A stretch of 64,000 bases of DNA from Arthrobacter sp. ZGTC131 (lineage in GTDB: Bacteria > Actinomycetota > Actinomycetes > Actinomycetales > Micrococcaceae), in the NCBI RefSeq assembly GCF_002929275.1, contig NZ_PJIK01000012.1, forward strand, positions 91,082 to 155,081. Direction: 5' to 3'. Under the pieces are notes generated by a model. The model had not been told where the DNA came from. It ran no database searches and was given only the letters and a program-made list of their open reading frames with translations. Below, in pieces: positions 25,743-35,355 of the stretch; the first letter of the stretch is position 1; every line of letters begins with the position of its first letter. Made by a program: the position numbers and the translations under genes.

Positions 25743-27146
25743 GTGACAGCCGCGGATATGGTGACAGGCATGGAATCAGTTCTGAAAATTGCACGGCGTT
25801 GGGGCGCCCCCGTGGCGGCCGTCATCTTCTTCTCCCTCTGGTGTGTCGCTGAGGCCGGCCGCATGGGAGGGTCCTGGCTGACATGGTCAGGGAACTGGCC
25901 ACTGGCCCTGATGACATTGGCGGTTGCCACCGCCTCGTGGAAACCGCTGGTGTCTCTGGGGTTCACGGCCGCGCTGCTCGCCGCGCAGTTGAGCTATTCC
26001 ATCCCGGCAATGGCATCCAATCACTGGGCCATCTACATCGGCTCATTCGTCGCTCTGGGCTTCATCCTGTGGACAGCCCCGCCTCGGATGCGGTTCATCG
26101 CTGCGGGCGCGAACGTGGCCGCCGCTGCCATCATGGCGTTCCTGATGCTCTCGTGGAGGTACGGCGGCGGTGTCGGCTGGTACCCCCCTGCGTACGCCGG
26201 CGACCGGTGGATGCTGCAGGACTATGGCTGGCAGCTGTTTGCGCTCCTCCTGCTAATCGCCGGGGCCTGCGCCGCCATCGGACTTCTACTCGCCCTATAT
26301 CAGGAACGGGGCAGTCTGTTCCGGGCCCGGGAACAGGCCCAGAGCAGCCTGAAGGAAACCGAGGTCGACCTGATCGTGGAGCAGGAACGGACGCGCATCG
26401 CCAGGGATCTTCACGACGTCCTCGCCCATTCCCTGGCTGTCATTGCGGCGCAGGCTGACGGAACCCGCTACCTCAGCAAGGGCCAGCCCGCAGCCGTCCT
26501 TAACGCCCTTGACACCATCGCCCGGTCAGCTCGCAGCGCACTCGTGGATGCCCAACGCGTGATCGAGGGAGTCCGTGATGACGGCATGGTGACGCCCCAG
26601 CCCCGGCTGAGCGATGTCAAGCCGCTGATCGAAGGCATGCAGCGCGGCAGTTTGAACATCCACTCCAGCGAGTCTGGGACGCCCGTGGAGCTCTCGACGG
26701 GCCAGCAGGTGGCGGTTTTCCGGATCGTCCAGGAGTGCCTGACCAATGCCCTCAAACACGGCGGCCGCGGCACGGATGTGCGGCTCCACTTCGACTGGAC
26801 CGGGCCCGGCCTCGCCCTGCACGTCGCCTCGGAAATTGCACCCATCGATCAGGAAAGCGCCGATGATCCAGTCCTGCCCCGGGTCGGGCGCGGACTTCCC
26901 GGCATGCGCGAACGCGCCCACCTCGCCGGAGGCTGGCTGACAGCCGGACCAGACGGCGAGCACTTCCGGGTGACGGTCTTCATCCCCTACGGAACCCGCG
27001 AAACCCACCCCGGCAACGAGACATCGCGCGCTGATGCGGAGGGCTCCCTCACCGAGATTGCCGGCTCGGAAGCCCATACAGTGCCAGCCGGAGCAGGCTT
27101 GGCGCGGCAGGCAGCGGCTGGACCGGAACCGATCGACCGTGGCTGA
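25743..27146 (+). CDS. Sensor histidine kinase, DesK/NarX type (HisKA_3)
   Basis: A 467-residue membrane histidine kinase. Five or so hydrophobic helices (residues 15-190) form the sensor, with no large extracellular domain. The dimerisation and phosphotransfer motif is ERTRIARDLHDVLAHSLAVI, with the phospho-His in RDLHD. ATP-binding boxes are VQECLTNALKHGG (N box) and GRGLPGMRERAHLAGGWL (G box). The GTG at 25743 has GGAG seven bases upstream. The gene overlaps the response regulator start by eight bases. The signal is unknown. Confidence 0.9.
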   Translation: MTAADMVTGMESVLKIARRWGAPVAAVIFFSLWCVAEAGRMGGSWLTWSGNWPLALMTLAVATASWKPLVSLGFTAALLAAQLSYSIPAMASNHWAIYIGSFVALGFILWTAPPRMRFIAAGANVAAAAIMAFLMLSWRYGGGVGWYPPAYAGDRWMLQDYGWQLFALLLLIAGACAAIGLLLALYQERGSLFRAREQAQSSLKETEVDLIVEQERTRIARDLHDVLAHSLAVIAAQADGTRYLSKGQPAAVLNALDTIARSARSALVDAQRVIEGVRDDGMVTPQPRLSDVKPLIEGMQRGSLNIHSSESGTPVELSTGQQVAVFRIVQECLTNALKHGGRGTDVRLHFDWTGPGLALHVASEIAPIDQESADDPVLPRVGRGLPGMRERAHLAGGWLTAGPDGEHFRVTVFIPYGTRETHPGNETSRADAEGSLTEIAGSEAHTVPAGAGLARQAAAGPEPIDRG

Positions 27147-27822
27147 TGCGGGCGCACGCGTCACCGTTGCCTTGGTGGATGACCAGCCCCTGTTCCGTGC
27201 GGGCATCCGCATGCTCATAGAGAGTCAAGAGGACATGGAGCTCTCCGGCGAGGCAGGCGACGGGGAACAGGCCGTAACGTTGGCCGCCGACCGGCGCCCA
27301 GACGTCATGCTGATGGACCTGCGCATGCCCGTCCTTGATGGCGTCGAAGCCACCCGGAGGATCGTGCAGCACGCCGAAGCGGCGGGCACGGACAAGCCTA
27401 GAATCATCGCATTGACCACTTTCAACAGGGATCAGGCCGTGGTGCAGGCGGTCCAGGCCGGGGCCAGCGGGTATCTGCTCAAGAGCGCGGAACCGGAATT
27501 CCTGCTGGCAGCCATCCGCACCGTTCACTCCGGATACTCCGTCGTCGCGCCAGGATCCATTCACTCCCTCTTTGAACATGCCGCACGCAGCGCTCCCGCC
27601 ATGGGGCCGGACTTGTCCGTCCTGGACGTTCTCTCCGTGCGGGAGCGGGACGTCTTTCTGCTCGCGGCCAAGGGCTTGAGCAACGGCGAAATGGCGGAGA
27701 GCCTGTTCGTCTCCGAAGCCACTGTCAAAACTCATCTGCGCAGTGTGCTGGACAAGCTGGAGCTCCGCACCCGGCTCCAGCTAGTTGCCTTCGCCTATGA
27801 ACGCCGTCTACTGGGCAACTGA
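27139..27822 (+). CDS. NarL/FixJ-type response regulator
   Basis: A 227-residue response regulator partnered with the upstream kinase. VALVDDQPLFRAGIRMLIES opens the receiver; VMLMDLRMPVLDGVEATRRI holds the phospho-acceptor Asp, IALTTF the conserved Thr, and YLLKSA the Lys. The C-terminal LuxR HTH is LSVRERDVFLLAAKGLSNGE to VSEATVKTHLRSVLDKLEL. The start is the GTG at 27139 inside the end of the kinase gene. No target operon is evident nearby. Confidence 0.92.
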   Translation: MADAGARVTVALVDDQPLFRAGIRMLIESQEDMELSGEAGDGEQAVTLAADRRPDVMLMDLRMPVLDGVEATRRIVQHAEAAGTDKPRIIALTTFNRDQAVVQAVQAGASGYLLKSAEPEFLLAAIRTVHSGYSVVAPGSIHSLFEHAARSAPAMGPDLSVLDVLSVRERDVFLLAAKGLSNGEMAESLFVSEATVKTHLRSVLDKLELRTRLQLVAFAYERRLLGN

Positions 27823-27897
27823 ACGGGCACGTGGCCGCAACTGCGCAGACAACGCTCCAGCCCCACTCCCGAAGGCGCTGACTGCTGAGCGGAAGCG

Positions 27898-28743
27898 CTA
27901 AACGTCGGCCCAGCCGGTGGGCGCGGGTGCATCGAGGAACGTGATCACGACGTCGCGCACGAGGTTGGTCCGCGCGAGCCCGAAGAAGTGCGTCGTGCCG
28001 GGGAACACCGCGAGCTGCGACGCGGGCACACCCTCGAAGTCGCCGTTCACATCTCCCCCGCGCAGTTGGAGGAACTTCACCGCGTGGTCGAGCTTGACCA
28101 TGTCGCAGTCGCCCACCGTGAAGAGCGTGGGGGCGGCGATTCCGCGGATCTCGTCGTCGCTCCATCCGGCCTCGCCCGCGCCGTAGCGCGCGAGCTTGTC
28201 GAGCAGGCCCTGCAAATGCTCGCGATCGGGATGCGGCGACACGGCTAGGTAGCGTTCCTCCATCGGGGTTCCCGCGATCATGTCCACCGTCATCTCCGCG
28301 ACCGCCTCGGCGTTGCCGCCACGGTCGCCCTCTGGCCGGAACGACACCGACGAAACGACGAGCTTGCGCACAAGTTCTGGGTGGCGGATCGCGAGGTCCA
28401 GCGCGACCGCACCGCCGACGCTGAACCCGAACACGTCGACGTTATGGACACCGAGGTGCTCGAGAAGCCCGATGACATCGGATGCCAGGTCAGAAGTGCC
28501 CAGCGGCCGATCGATGTCGTTGGTGCGTCCGTGCCCTTGGAAGTCCGTGGCGATCACCCTGCGCCCGGCCGACAAGCTCGGGATCAGCGCGCCGAACTGC
28601 TGCTCGATGTCGAAGAGCCCGCCGTGCAGGAGCAACAGCGGGGTGCCGCCATCGCCGCCGTCGCCGTGCAACTCGTAATACATCTGGAGCCCATTGACCG
28701 ACGCGTATCCGGCTTCGGGTGCGGCTGCCGTCTGGTCAGTCAT
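27898..28743 (-). CDS. Alpha/beta-fold hydrolase
   Basis: An alpha/beta hydrolase of 281 residues, near the usual length. The oxyanion segment LLLLHGGLFDIEQQFG, the nucleophile elbow FGFSVGGAVAL (Ser), the acid in TVGDCDMVKLDH and the His in FPGTTHFFGLAR form the expected triad. There is no signal peptide. The substrate is unknown; it resembles esterases and haloperoxidase-like enzymes. Single gene, ATG at 28743. Confidence 0.88.
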   Translation of the reverse strand: MTDQTAAAPEAGYASVNGLQMYYELHGDGGDGGTPLLLLHGGLFDIEQQFGALIPSLSAGRRVIATDFQGHGRTNDIDRPLGTSDLASDVIGLLEHLGVHNVDVFGFSVGGAVALDLAIRHPELVRKLVVSSVSFRPEGDRGGNAEAVAEMTVDMIAGTPMEERYLAVSPHPDREHLQGLLDKLARYGAGEAGWSDDEIRGIAAPTLFTVGDCDMVKLDHAVKFLQLRGGDVNGDFEGVPASQLAVFPGTTHFFGLARTNLVRDVVITFLDAPAPTGWADV

Positions 28744-28985
28744 CCACGAGCCTCCTCTGGCCTACGCGTGCGTCTTGTCCTCAATCCTGACACTGCACAC
28801 GGTGCGCCGGCCAGTGCTTGACAGAGACAACCGGGCCGATCGTCTAGTTCATGAGTCGCCGCCGGAACGGCTCCGGAATGAGCTCGCCGCTAGCCTACGC
28901 AGACTGCTTGACCTGTGCGGCCGCAGGGGCTGGAATTGAAGCAGCCCGAATTACCGGGCAGGGCCCGTCGCTTGGAGGTGCTGTG

Positions 28986-29621
28986 GTGCCCGCCGTATCC
29001 GAAGCGGTCCCGCTGGGACCGCTGCAGCTTGTCATCTGGGCCGTGGTGCTGACCGCCGCCGTCGCTTGCACGGTGATCGCCCTCCGGCACCATGCCGGGA
29101 AGCCCGACGCCGATGGTTCAGACCCGCTGTTCTGGGACCTCTTCGGCGGCGCTGCCGTGATTGCCCCGGCCCTGCTCATTCCCGCAGTGGCGTCCCCGCA
29201 GGCCGGTCTGGCGCTGGCGGCAGTCGCCGTCACAAGCGGCGTTGCCGCCTATCGCGGCAGCCCGCGGATCCTGGACTGGTATGGCGCCCGGCGCCAGCGG
29301 CGCCTGGACATCCCGCAGCGCGAGGCCGCCGTCGAGCTCCACAATGCGGTCCTTAGCCGCTGGCGGCGCTACGAGCTGGACCCCGCGTTGGCCATCGGTT
29401 ACCCGGACATGGCGGACGTGGCCAGGCCGGAAACCTCGGCATTCGTGAAGGCGATGCGGGAGGCGGAGATGCTGAGATCCTCATCCGACCCTGGATACGT
29501 ACCGGCCGTTGCACGGCTGGAACTCGCGCTGGGCCGCGCCGAAACCGCAGCAGGCGTCCCGGGCGGCGGCGGGCATGGACTAGGGCAACCCCGCGGCACC
29601 GAAGCCGCTCCGCAGCCCTGA
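28986..29621 (+). CDS. Membrane protein of unknown function
   Basis: Predicted 211 residues from the GTG at 28986, which has GGAGG seven bases upstream (28974-28978). One helix spans about residues 10-33 (LQLVIWAVVLTAAVACTVIA). Two more lie at about 50-90 (FGGAAVIAPALLIPAVASPQ, then LALAAVAVTSGVAAY). The rest is a cytoplasmic helical domain with REAAVELHNAVLSRWRRYEL and FVKAMREAEML. No family is recognised. An earlier in-frame start at 28851 would add a Cys-containing N-terminus without an RBS. Confidence 0.7.
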   Translation: MPAVSEAVPLGPLQLVIWAVVLTAAVACTVIALRHHAGKPDADGSDPLFWDLFGGAAVIAPALLIPAVASPQAGLALAAVAVTSGVAAYRGSPRILDWYGARRQRRLDIPQREAAVELHNAVLSRWRRYELDPALAIGYPDMADVARPETSAFVKAMREAEMLRSSSDPGYVPAVARLELALGRAETAAGVPGGGGHGLGQPRGTEAAPQP

Positions 29622-29656
29622 ACCTGCCGGGTGCCCTGCCCGCGGCAGACCGGCCG

Positions 29657-30079
29657 TCAGCCCGTTCCGATCTGGCCGACCATCCAGAGTGCGCCCTTGG
29701 CGCCGTCGCGTTCTGTCCACGTGTCCCGGAACGAGTCGGCACCGCCCCCGCCGATGGCAAGGGGCTCTCCCGAACGCGCCACAACGTTCTTGCCGGCGTC
29801 GAGGATTTCGAAGGACTTCGAATCGCCTTTGACGGTGTACCCCTGAGGCCATACGGGGGTAGTCACCAAATCTCCGGCCGTCTTCGTGTGGACGCAGCCG
29901 TTTTCGTCAATTGCCAACGTGCCCCGGTGGAGCGCTTCCATACCGCTCAGCTGGGGTATGTCAGATGTGACGATCCGGAGGGACGAGGAGGATGAACATC
30001 CACTGACGGCCGCTGCTAAAGCCACGGCTGAGCCAAGAATCACCAGTCTTGGCCACTGGGCATCCAGGGGGAGGCGCAA
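29657..30079 (-). CDS. Small predicted lipoprotein
   Basis: About 140 residues. The N-terminus (LVILGSAVALAAAVSGC) is a signal peptide with a lipobox cysteine, followed by a Ser linker. The mature part has GTLAIDENGCVHTKTAGDLV and PQGYTVKGDSKSFEILDAGK, similar in shape to small actinobacterial lipoproteins of unknown role. The start is uncertain: a TTG at 30079 is one base past the upstream stop, and a GTG at 30043 is the alternative. It converges with the membrane protein gene. Confidence 0.65.
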   Translation of the reverse strand: MRLPLDAQWPRLVILGSAVALAAAVSGCSSSSSLRIVTSDIPQLSGMEALHRGTLAIDENGCVHTKTAGDLVTTPVWPQGYTVKGDSKSFEILDAGKNVVARSGEPLAIGGGGADSFRDTWTERDGAKGALWMVGQIGTG

Positions 30080-30080
30080 C

Positions 30081-30341
30081 CTACGTACCAGCCGCGTCTT
30101 CGAGGGTTGCAGGGGCGAACAAGGCGGCAGCCACGTCCTCCCTCAGGAAGTAACTCCGGCGTTCCAGCGGTTCCAGGCTGCCGCGCACGACGTAATAGCC
30201 CCTGCCTTCTCCGGGCCCGCCGGCAGCGCGGTCAATGGCATCGATCAGTTCCTTGTCCAACGGGAAATCCGGCCCGCGTTCCTGCAGCAAGGCAAGGTCT
30301 TCCGGTAGCAGTGAACTGATCATTCCGTGGATATCCGGCAT
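30081..30341 (-). CDS. Small hypothetical protein
   Basis: Predicted 86 residues from the ATG at 30341, preceded by AAGGA. It begins MPDIHGMISSLLPEDLALLQ and contains DKELIDAIDRAAGG and YYVVRGSLEPLERRSYFLRE. No signal peptide or known domain is seen. It directly precedes the lipoprotein gene (one base between), so they may form a two-gene operon. An upstream frame extension to 30512 has unlikely composition. Confidence 0.6.
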   Translation of the reverse strand: MPDIHGMISSLLPEDLALLQERGPDFPLDKELIDAIDRAAGGPGEGRGYYVVRGSLEPLERRSYFLREDVAAALFAPATLEDAAGT

Positions 30342-30505
30342 GGTCCGCATCCTTCGTCTCGGCAACGCTCCGCTATGGTGACGTCCCCCCGTCGGGCAGA
30401 ACCGCATGACTAATTCCCCGGTTCGTCCACCCCGATTGTAAGTGCAGGACAACGGCGCGGCCAGACCTCCTCCCGCAGGCCGGGAGCGGGCCATAGGATG
30501 GGCCC

Positions 30506-30973
30506 ATGTCAACCTATTCGGTCACCCGCAGCGCCCTCATCCCCGCCCCCGCTCAGGACGTTTTCCCGCTGGTCAACAATTTCCACGAATGGACCAAATG
30601 GTCGCCGTGGGAGGCCGTGGACCCCAACATGAACCGCACCTACTCGGGCCCGGAATCAGGCGTGGGCGCGAAGTATGCATGGAACGGAAACCGCAAAGCG
30701 GGCTCGGGCAACATGGAGATCGTCGGCTCGCAGGAACCGGACAACGTCAACATCCGGTTGGAGTTCACCAAGCCGTTCGCGGCAGTCAATCCCACCACCT
30801 TTACGTTCGTTCCCGAGGGCACCGGCACCCGCGTCACCTGGACCATGACCGGCGAGCACAAGGGCATCGGCAGGGTGTTCGGCCTGTTCATGAACATGGA
30901 CAAGATGGTGGGCGGAGACTTCGAAAAGGGCCTGGCCGCGCTGGGCGCCGCCGCGGCATCGCGCAAAGCCTAG
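30506..30973 (+). CDS. SRPBCC (START-like) family protein
   Basis: A polyketide-cyclase-like hydrophobic-pocket protein of 155 residues. VTRSALIPAPAQDVFPLVNN and FHEWTKWSPWEAVDPNM are the family N-terminus. YAWNGNRKAGSGNMEIVGS, LEFTKPF and GTRVTWTMTGEHKG follow, with a C-terminal helix (MDKMVGGDFEKGLAALGA). It probably binds a small hydrophobic ligand; no specific role is known. Confidence 0.88.
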   Translation: MSTYSVTRSALIPAPAQDVFPLVNNFHEWTKWSPWEAVDPNMNRTYSGPESGVGAKYAWNGNRKAGSGNMEIVGSQEPDNVNIRLEFTKPFAAVNPTTFTFVPEGTGTRVTWTMTGEHKGIGRVFGLFMNMDKMVGGDFEKGLAALGAAAASRKA

Positions 30974-30982
30974 GAAGGCATG

Positions 30983-31023
30983 CCGTGATCCGGCACGCCC
31001 CCAACGGACGTGCCGGATCACGG
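30983..31023. terminator. Bidirectional hairpin between convergent genes
   Basis: A perfect 15-base stem, CCGTGATCCGGCACG (30983-30997) pairing with 31009-31023, around an 11-base loop. It separates the SRPBCC gene (stop 30973) and the FAH-family gene (stop 31038). Confidence 0.85.
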
Positions 31024-31037
31024 ATACTGCGCAAACG

Positions 31038-32249
31038 CTAGCTCCGGCCGGCGCTTCCCGCCGGCAGAAGCCGCTGGCCCTCCAGGTAGCCGAATAGCTG
31101 CCGGAGGCCGAAGGTCCACTCGGGCAGTTCCTCCGAAGCGCCTACGCGGTTGATGAGGGCCCCGAGGTGCCGGCTGCGGATAGTGACCACGTCGCCGTGC
31201 TTGTGCGTGAAGCCCTGCCCGGGTTCGTCCCGGTCCTGGGTGGGCGCGAACAGTGTCCCGGTGAACAGGGCGAAGCCGTCCGGATACTGATGGTGCCTGC
31301 CGTGTGTGGCCGCCACCAGCTCCTCGAATGGCCGGCTGATCCTTGCCACGGTGTTGCGGCCCTCGAGCCGGTAGCCGTCCGGGCCTTCCACGCCCAGCAG
31401 GATCTCCTCCTCGCGCAGGGTGTCCAGGGTGAATGCACCATCGAACAGCCGGATCAGTGGGCCCAGGGCGCTGGACGCGTTGTTGTCCTTAGCCTTGCCC
31501 AGCAGGAGGGCACTGCGCCCTTCCACGTCCCGCAGGTTGACGTCGTTGCCGAGCGTCGCGCCCACCACCTCGCCCCGGGAGGTGACCACCAGCACCAGCT
31601 CCGGTTCCGGGTTATTCCAGGAGGAGAAGGCCGGGATTCCGATGCCCGCGCCGAGCCCCACGGAGGACAGCACGGGCGCCTTGGTGAAGACCTCGGGGTC
31701 CGGGCCGATGCCCACCTCCAGGTACTGCGACCACAGGCCCTCATCAATCAGGACCCGCTTCGCCTCGGCAGCCTCGGCGGACCCCGGACGGACCGCGCCA
31801 ATGCTCCCGCCGAGGGCCTTGCCCACCAGCTCGCGCATCTCCGCTGCACGCCCGGCGTCGCCGGCGCAGCGCTCCTCGATCACGCGCTCGATCATGCTGT
31901 CCACGAACGTCACACCGCAGGCCTTGATGACCTGCAGGTCAACCGGCGCCAGCAGGTGCGGGCGGGCGGTGTCACCTTCCAGCGAGGCATTTACGACGTC
32001 GGAAGTCACCCACCGCGGTACGGCCAGGTCCTGGTCCAGCAGCGCCGCACGCACCGCGGCCGCGGGGTCCGGCAGCTCGAGCAGTTCCGAAACCGTGCCA
32101 GCCACGCGCTGCAGATCAAAGACCTCGGAGCCGCTGACCGCCACCACCCGGGGGCCGCCGGTCTCGACGTCCCAGACCCGGCCCACGAGCAGGGCCTGCC
32201 CCACATCCTCCGGTAGGACCGACGCCGCCAGGTCCGCCACGCTGCTCAC
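31038..32249 (-). CDS. Fumarylacetoacetase-fold (AraD1-like) enzyme
   Basis: A FAH-family enzyme of 403 residues from the GTG at 32249, which overlaps the stop of the aldehyde dehydrogenase gene (GTGA). LQVIKACGVTFVDSMIERVI and PEPELVLVVTSRGEVVGATL with GNDVNLRDVEGRSALLLGKA form the divalent-metal centre. FTGTLFAPTQDRDEPGQGFT and GDVVTIRSRHLGALINRV complete it. Related proteins dehydrate 2-keto-3-deoxy pentonates to 2-oxoglutarate semialdehyde, or hydrolyse 2,4-diketo-3-deoxy-L-fuconate. The adjacent semialdehyde dehydrogenase favours the first reaction, and the absence of an SDR in the operon argues against the second. Confidence 0.85.
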   Translation of the reverse strand: MSSVADLAASVLPEDVGQALLVGRVWDVETGGPRVVAVSGSEVFDLQRVAGTVSELLELPDPAAAVRAALLDQDLAVPRWVTSDVVNASLEGDTARPHLLAPVDLQVIKACGVTFVDSMIERVIEERCAGDAGRAAEMRELVGKALGGSIGAVRPGSAEAAEAKRVLIDEGLWSQYLEVGIGPDPEVFTKAPVLSSVGLGAGIGIPAFSSWNNPEPELVLVVTSRGEVVGATLGNDVNLRDVEGRSALLLGKAKDNNASSALGPLIRLFDGAFTLDTLREEEILLGVEGPDGYRLEGRNTVARISRPFEELVAATHGRHHQYPDGFALFTGTLFAPTQDRDEPGQGFTHKHGDVVTIRSRHLGALINRVGASEELPEWTFGLRQLFGYLEGQRLLPAGSAGRS

Positions 32250-33829
32250 GGCTGTTCCTCCTGGCTGCCGGCATCCTGGTTGACGGCATCCTGCCGGTGA
32301 GCCGAAGACGGCCGGCGCCAGACGCCGTCGACCCTTTGCGGGACATTCCACGGGTTCCCGTCCCGCAGAGGCTCCGGCAGGCGGCCGGAGGGGAACGATT
32401 GGTAGGCCACCGGGCGGAGGAAGCGGCGGATAGCCGCCGTCCCCACGGATGTGGTGGCGGACGTCGTCGCGGGGTAGGGGCCGCCGTGGTGCTGGGCGTA
32501 ACTGACAGTGACGCCGGTGGGCCAGCCGTTCCAGAGCACCCGGCCGCTGATGTCGGCCAGGCGGGCTGCGAGCTGGGCAACGTCGTCGCCCTCTTCGGCC
32601 TGCAGCGTGGTGGTCAGCTGGCCTTCCAGGAGTCCAGCCAGCCCGGCCAGTTCGGACTCGTCCCCGTATTCGACCACCAGGCTTGCCGGGCCGAACATCT
32701 CCTGCCGCAGGATTTCCGGGTTCCTCCGCACCGCATCCGCCGTGGTGTGCAGCACCGTAGGGGCCGGCGCAGCGGCGAAGTCGCCCTCCACCAGCAGCTC
32801 CACGCCCGCGGTGTCCTGCAGGCGGCGGACGGCGTCCGTGTAGCCCTCGTGAAGGCGTTCGCTGAGCAGTTGTGCCGGTGTGAAGTCCGCGAGGGCGGCC
32901 GTCAGGAGACCGCGGACGTCCGCGTCCTCCGCCGCCGAGCTGCCGTCCGACGTGCCGTCCGCCGAGCCCGCCGGGACGAACAGCAGCCCCGGCTTGGTGC
33001 AGAACTGTCCCATGCCCAGGGTGAACGAGCCCGCGTATCCGGTGAGGATTTCCTCGCTGCGGGCCGTCCAGGCCTTCCGGGTGACGAAGACGGCGTTGAT
33101 GCCGCCCAGCTCCCCGAAGAACGGAATGGGCTCCGGCCGCGCCGCGACGCGGTTGAGCAGCGCCCGGCCCCCCGCCGTCGAGCCCGTGAAGCCGATGGCC
33201 TTCACCAGCGGATGGTCCACCAGCGCTTCGGCGGCCTGCCGGCCGATGATCAGGGAAAAGAGGCCCGACGGCGCCCCGGCGGCATCCAGCGCAGCGGTCA
33301 CCGCTTGGGCGGTGCGGACCGCGAGCTCCCGGTGCCCGTCATGTGCCTTGTGCACGACGCCGCAGCCAGCGGCGAGCGCCGAGGCGCTGTCGCCGCCCAT
33401 CACGCTGAATGCGAAGGGGAAGTTCGAGGCACCGAAGACCCCCACCACGCCGAGCGCAACGTTGTAGCGGCGCAGGTCCGGCCGCGGTCCCATGCCCCAG
33501 GAGGAATCCGCGTGGTCGATGGTGGCGTCAAAGTGCTCGCCCTGTACGATTTCCGCCGCGAAGAGCCGGAGCTGGAAAACGGTGCGTTTGAGCTCGCCTT
33601 CCAGCCGCGGGGCGCCGAGGTGCGTCTCCCGGCCGGCGATCTCAACGAGCGCCGCCGAGTCCTGTTCCAGGCCGGCTGCGATGGCCTCGAGCCACGCGGC
33701 GCGGGCGGCAGGATCCGCCGTCCGGCCCTGTTCGAAGGCGGCATGGGCGGCCTCGACGGCAGCCTCGAGCTGGTCGGGTCCGGTGGGCACTCCGGCCGCG
33801 GACGTCCGGAGCGCTGTGTCCGCGGTCAT
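32246..33829 (-). CDS. Aldehyde dehydrogenase, 2-oxoglutarate-semialdehyde type
   Basis: An NADP-type aldehyde dehydrogenase of 527 residues. [20 protein letters not shown] and [17 protein letters not shown] bind the cofactor, [13 protein letters not shown] follows, and the catalytic Cys is in [10 protein letters not shown], with Glu in [12 protein letters not shown]. It belongs to the same subgroup as the second copy at 59384 (identical landmarks at the same spacing). That subgroup oxidises 2-oxoglutarate semialdehyde. The ATG start overlaps the dehydratase stop (ATGA). Confidence 0.9.
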   Translation of the reverse strand: MTADTALRTSAAGVPTGPDQLEAAVEAAHAAFEQGRTADPAARAAWLEAIAAGLEQDSAALVEIAGRETHLGAPRLEGELKRTVFQLRLFAAEIVQGEHFDATIDHADSSWGMGPRPDLRRYNVALGVVGVFGASNFPFAFSVMGGDSASALAAGCGVVHKAHDGHRELAVRTAQAVTAALDAAGAPSGLFSLIIGRQAAEALVDHPLVKAIGFTGSTAGGRALLNRVAARPEPIPFFGELGGINAVFVTRKAWTARSEEILTGYAGSFTLGMGQFCTKPGLLFVPAGSADGTSDGSSAAEDADVRGLLTAALADFTPAQLLSERLHEGYTDAVRRLQDTAGVELLVEGDFAAAPAPTVLHTTADAVRRNPEILRQEMFGPASLVVEYGDESELAGLAGLLEGQLTTTLQAEEGDDVAQLAARLADISGRVLWNGWPTGVTVSYAQHHGGPYPATTSATTSVGTAAIRRFLRPVAYQSFPSGRLPEPLRDGNPWNVPQRVDGVWRRPSSAHRQDAVNQDAGSQEEQP

Positions 33830-35172
33830 CGGCCGGCCGCCGCGGGGAGCAGCGAGGCGCCCGTGACGGCTGCCCGGTTGCCCACTTCCTGCCAGCCTGC
33901 GCCGGCGGGGAATTCCCAGCGGGTGCGTGCGGCGCTGAACATTTCGGCACCCGTGCCCGGGAGCTTCGGCACGGCGTAGCGTCCGTTGACGATCCGGACG
34001 GGCTCCGCGAAGTGCTCGTGCAGGTGATCGACGTATTCGATCATGCGGCCCTCCTGGCTGCCGCTGACGGCGGCGAAATCAAAGAAGGAGAAGTGCTGGA
34101 CCAGTTCGCAGAGGCCCACGCCGCCGGCATGGGGGCAGACCGGTACTCCGAACTTCGCCGCCAGCAGGAGGTTGGCGATGTTCTCGTTGACGCCGCCCAC
34201 GCGGGTGGAGTCGAGCTGAAGGACGTCGATGGCGCCGGCCTGCAGGAGCTGCTTGAACACGATTCGGCTGGCCACGGCTTCGCCGGTGGCCACCCGCACG
34301 GGCGAAATGCCCTTCCGGATCTCGGCGTGGCCCAGGATGTCGTCGGTGCTGGTGGGTTCTTCGATCCAGTACGGGTTGAACTCGGCCAGCTGGTTGACCC
34401 ACTCGATGGCCTCGGACACTTCCCAGCGCTGGTTGGCGTCGATCGCGATCGGGAGCTCACCCACGGCCTGGCGGGCCAGGGCCATACGACGGCGGTCGTC
34501 ATTGATGTCGCCGCCAACTTTGAGCTTGATCATGGAGAAGCCGTCTGCCGCGGCTTCCCTGCTCAGCCGGACCAGCTTTTCGTCGCTGTATCCGAGCCAG
34601 CCCGGCGAGGTGGTGTAGGCCGGGTAGCCGTCTTTCTGCAGCGAGGCGATGCGCGCCGCCTTGCCGTCCTGGCCGGCGCGCAGGATGTCCAGCGCCTGCT
34701 GGGGGTTGAGGGCGTCGCGGATGTGGGTGAAGTCCACCACGTCCACGATCTCCTCGGGGGACATCTCGCTCAGCAGGAGCCATAGGGGCTTGTTCTCGCG
34801 GCGGGCGCGGATGTCCCAGAGGGCGCTGACCAGGGCGCCGCAGGCCATCTGCGTCACGCCCTTTTCGGGTCCGAGCCAGCGCAGCTGGGAATCGTGGATG
34901 AGGCGCTTGGACGCTCCGCCAAGGTCGTAGATCAGCTCGTCGATGTCCCGGCCCGTGAGCAGGCGGGCGTAGGCGTCGATGGCGGCGGTCAGGATCTCGT
35001 TGCCGCGGCCGCAGCTGAACACAAAGCCGTGGCCTTCGTCGCCCGCATCGGTGCGGATCACTACATAGGCGGCGGAGTAGTCGGGGTCGACGTTGACCGC
35101 GTCGGAACCGTCGAGTTCCAGGGACGTCGGGAAGCGGACGTCCTGGGTGGTGATGGAGGTGATGGAAGGCAT
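33826..35172 (-). CDS. L-fuconate dehydratase-type enolase-superfamily enzyme
   Basis: An enolase-superfamily sugar-acid dehydratase of 448 residues, starting at the ATG at 35172 after GAGAAGAG. Features close to L-fuconate dehydratase are [40 protein letters not shown] and [19 protein letters not shown]. Catalytic residues: Lys in MIKLKVGGD, metal ligands in [17 protein letters not shown] and ATGEAVASR, and the His base in [11 protein letters not shown]. Enzymes of this type accept L-fuconate, D-arabinonate and some hexonates, giving 2-keto-3-deoxy acids. It is first in the operon, with a TATATGA inverted repeat 41-72 bases upstream. Confidence 0.9.
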   Translation of the reverse strand: MPSITSITTQDVRFPTSLELDGSDAVNVDPDYSAAYVVIRTDAGDEGHGFVFSCGRGNEILTAAIDAYARLLTGRDIDELIYDLGGASKRLIHDSQLRWLGPEKGVTQMACGALVSALWDIRARRENKPLWLLLSEMSPEEIVDVVDFTHIRDALNPQQALDILRAGQDGKAARIASLQKDGYPAYTTSPGWLGYSDEKLVRLSREAAADGFSMIKLKVGGDINDDRRRMALARQAVGELPIAIDANQRWEVSEAIEWVNQLAEFNPYWIEEPTSTDDILGHAEIRKGISPVRVATGEAVASRIVFKQLLQAGAIDVLQLDSTRVGGVNENIANLLLAAKFGVPVCPHAGGVGLCELVQHFSFFDFAAVSGSQEGRMIEYVDHLHEHFAEPVRIVNGRYAVPKLPGTGAEMFSAARTRWEFPAGAGWQEVGNRAAVTGASLLPAAAGR

Positions 35173-35213
35173 GGATCTCTTCTCTCGTGGGCCGGACTGG
35201 AGGTTTGCGCGAT

Positions 35214-35245
35214 TTCCTATATGAATTTCAGTAATCATATAGGAA
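35214..35245. promoter_or_regulatory. Inverted repeat operator upstream of the dehydratase operon
   Basis: TTCCTATATGA (35214-35224) and TCATATAGGAA (35235-35245) are perfect 11-base inverted repeats with a ten-base AT-rich spacer. The same CTATATGATT core occurs twice upstream of the divergent GntR/MFS pair, so this is very probably the binding site of that GntR regulator. Confidence 0.8.
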
Positions 35246-35355
35246 CTGTGACGCAGATCAAGCCCCGTTCTCGCGAATCCCCGCTCCGAGGCCGCGGCGG
35301 CGCAGAAAAATGCCCCGGCCACAGGGCCGGGGCTGAGGTGCGGCATGGAACCCGC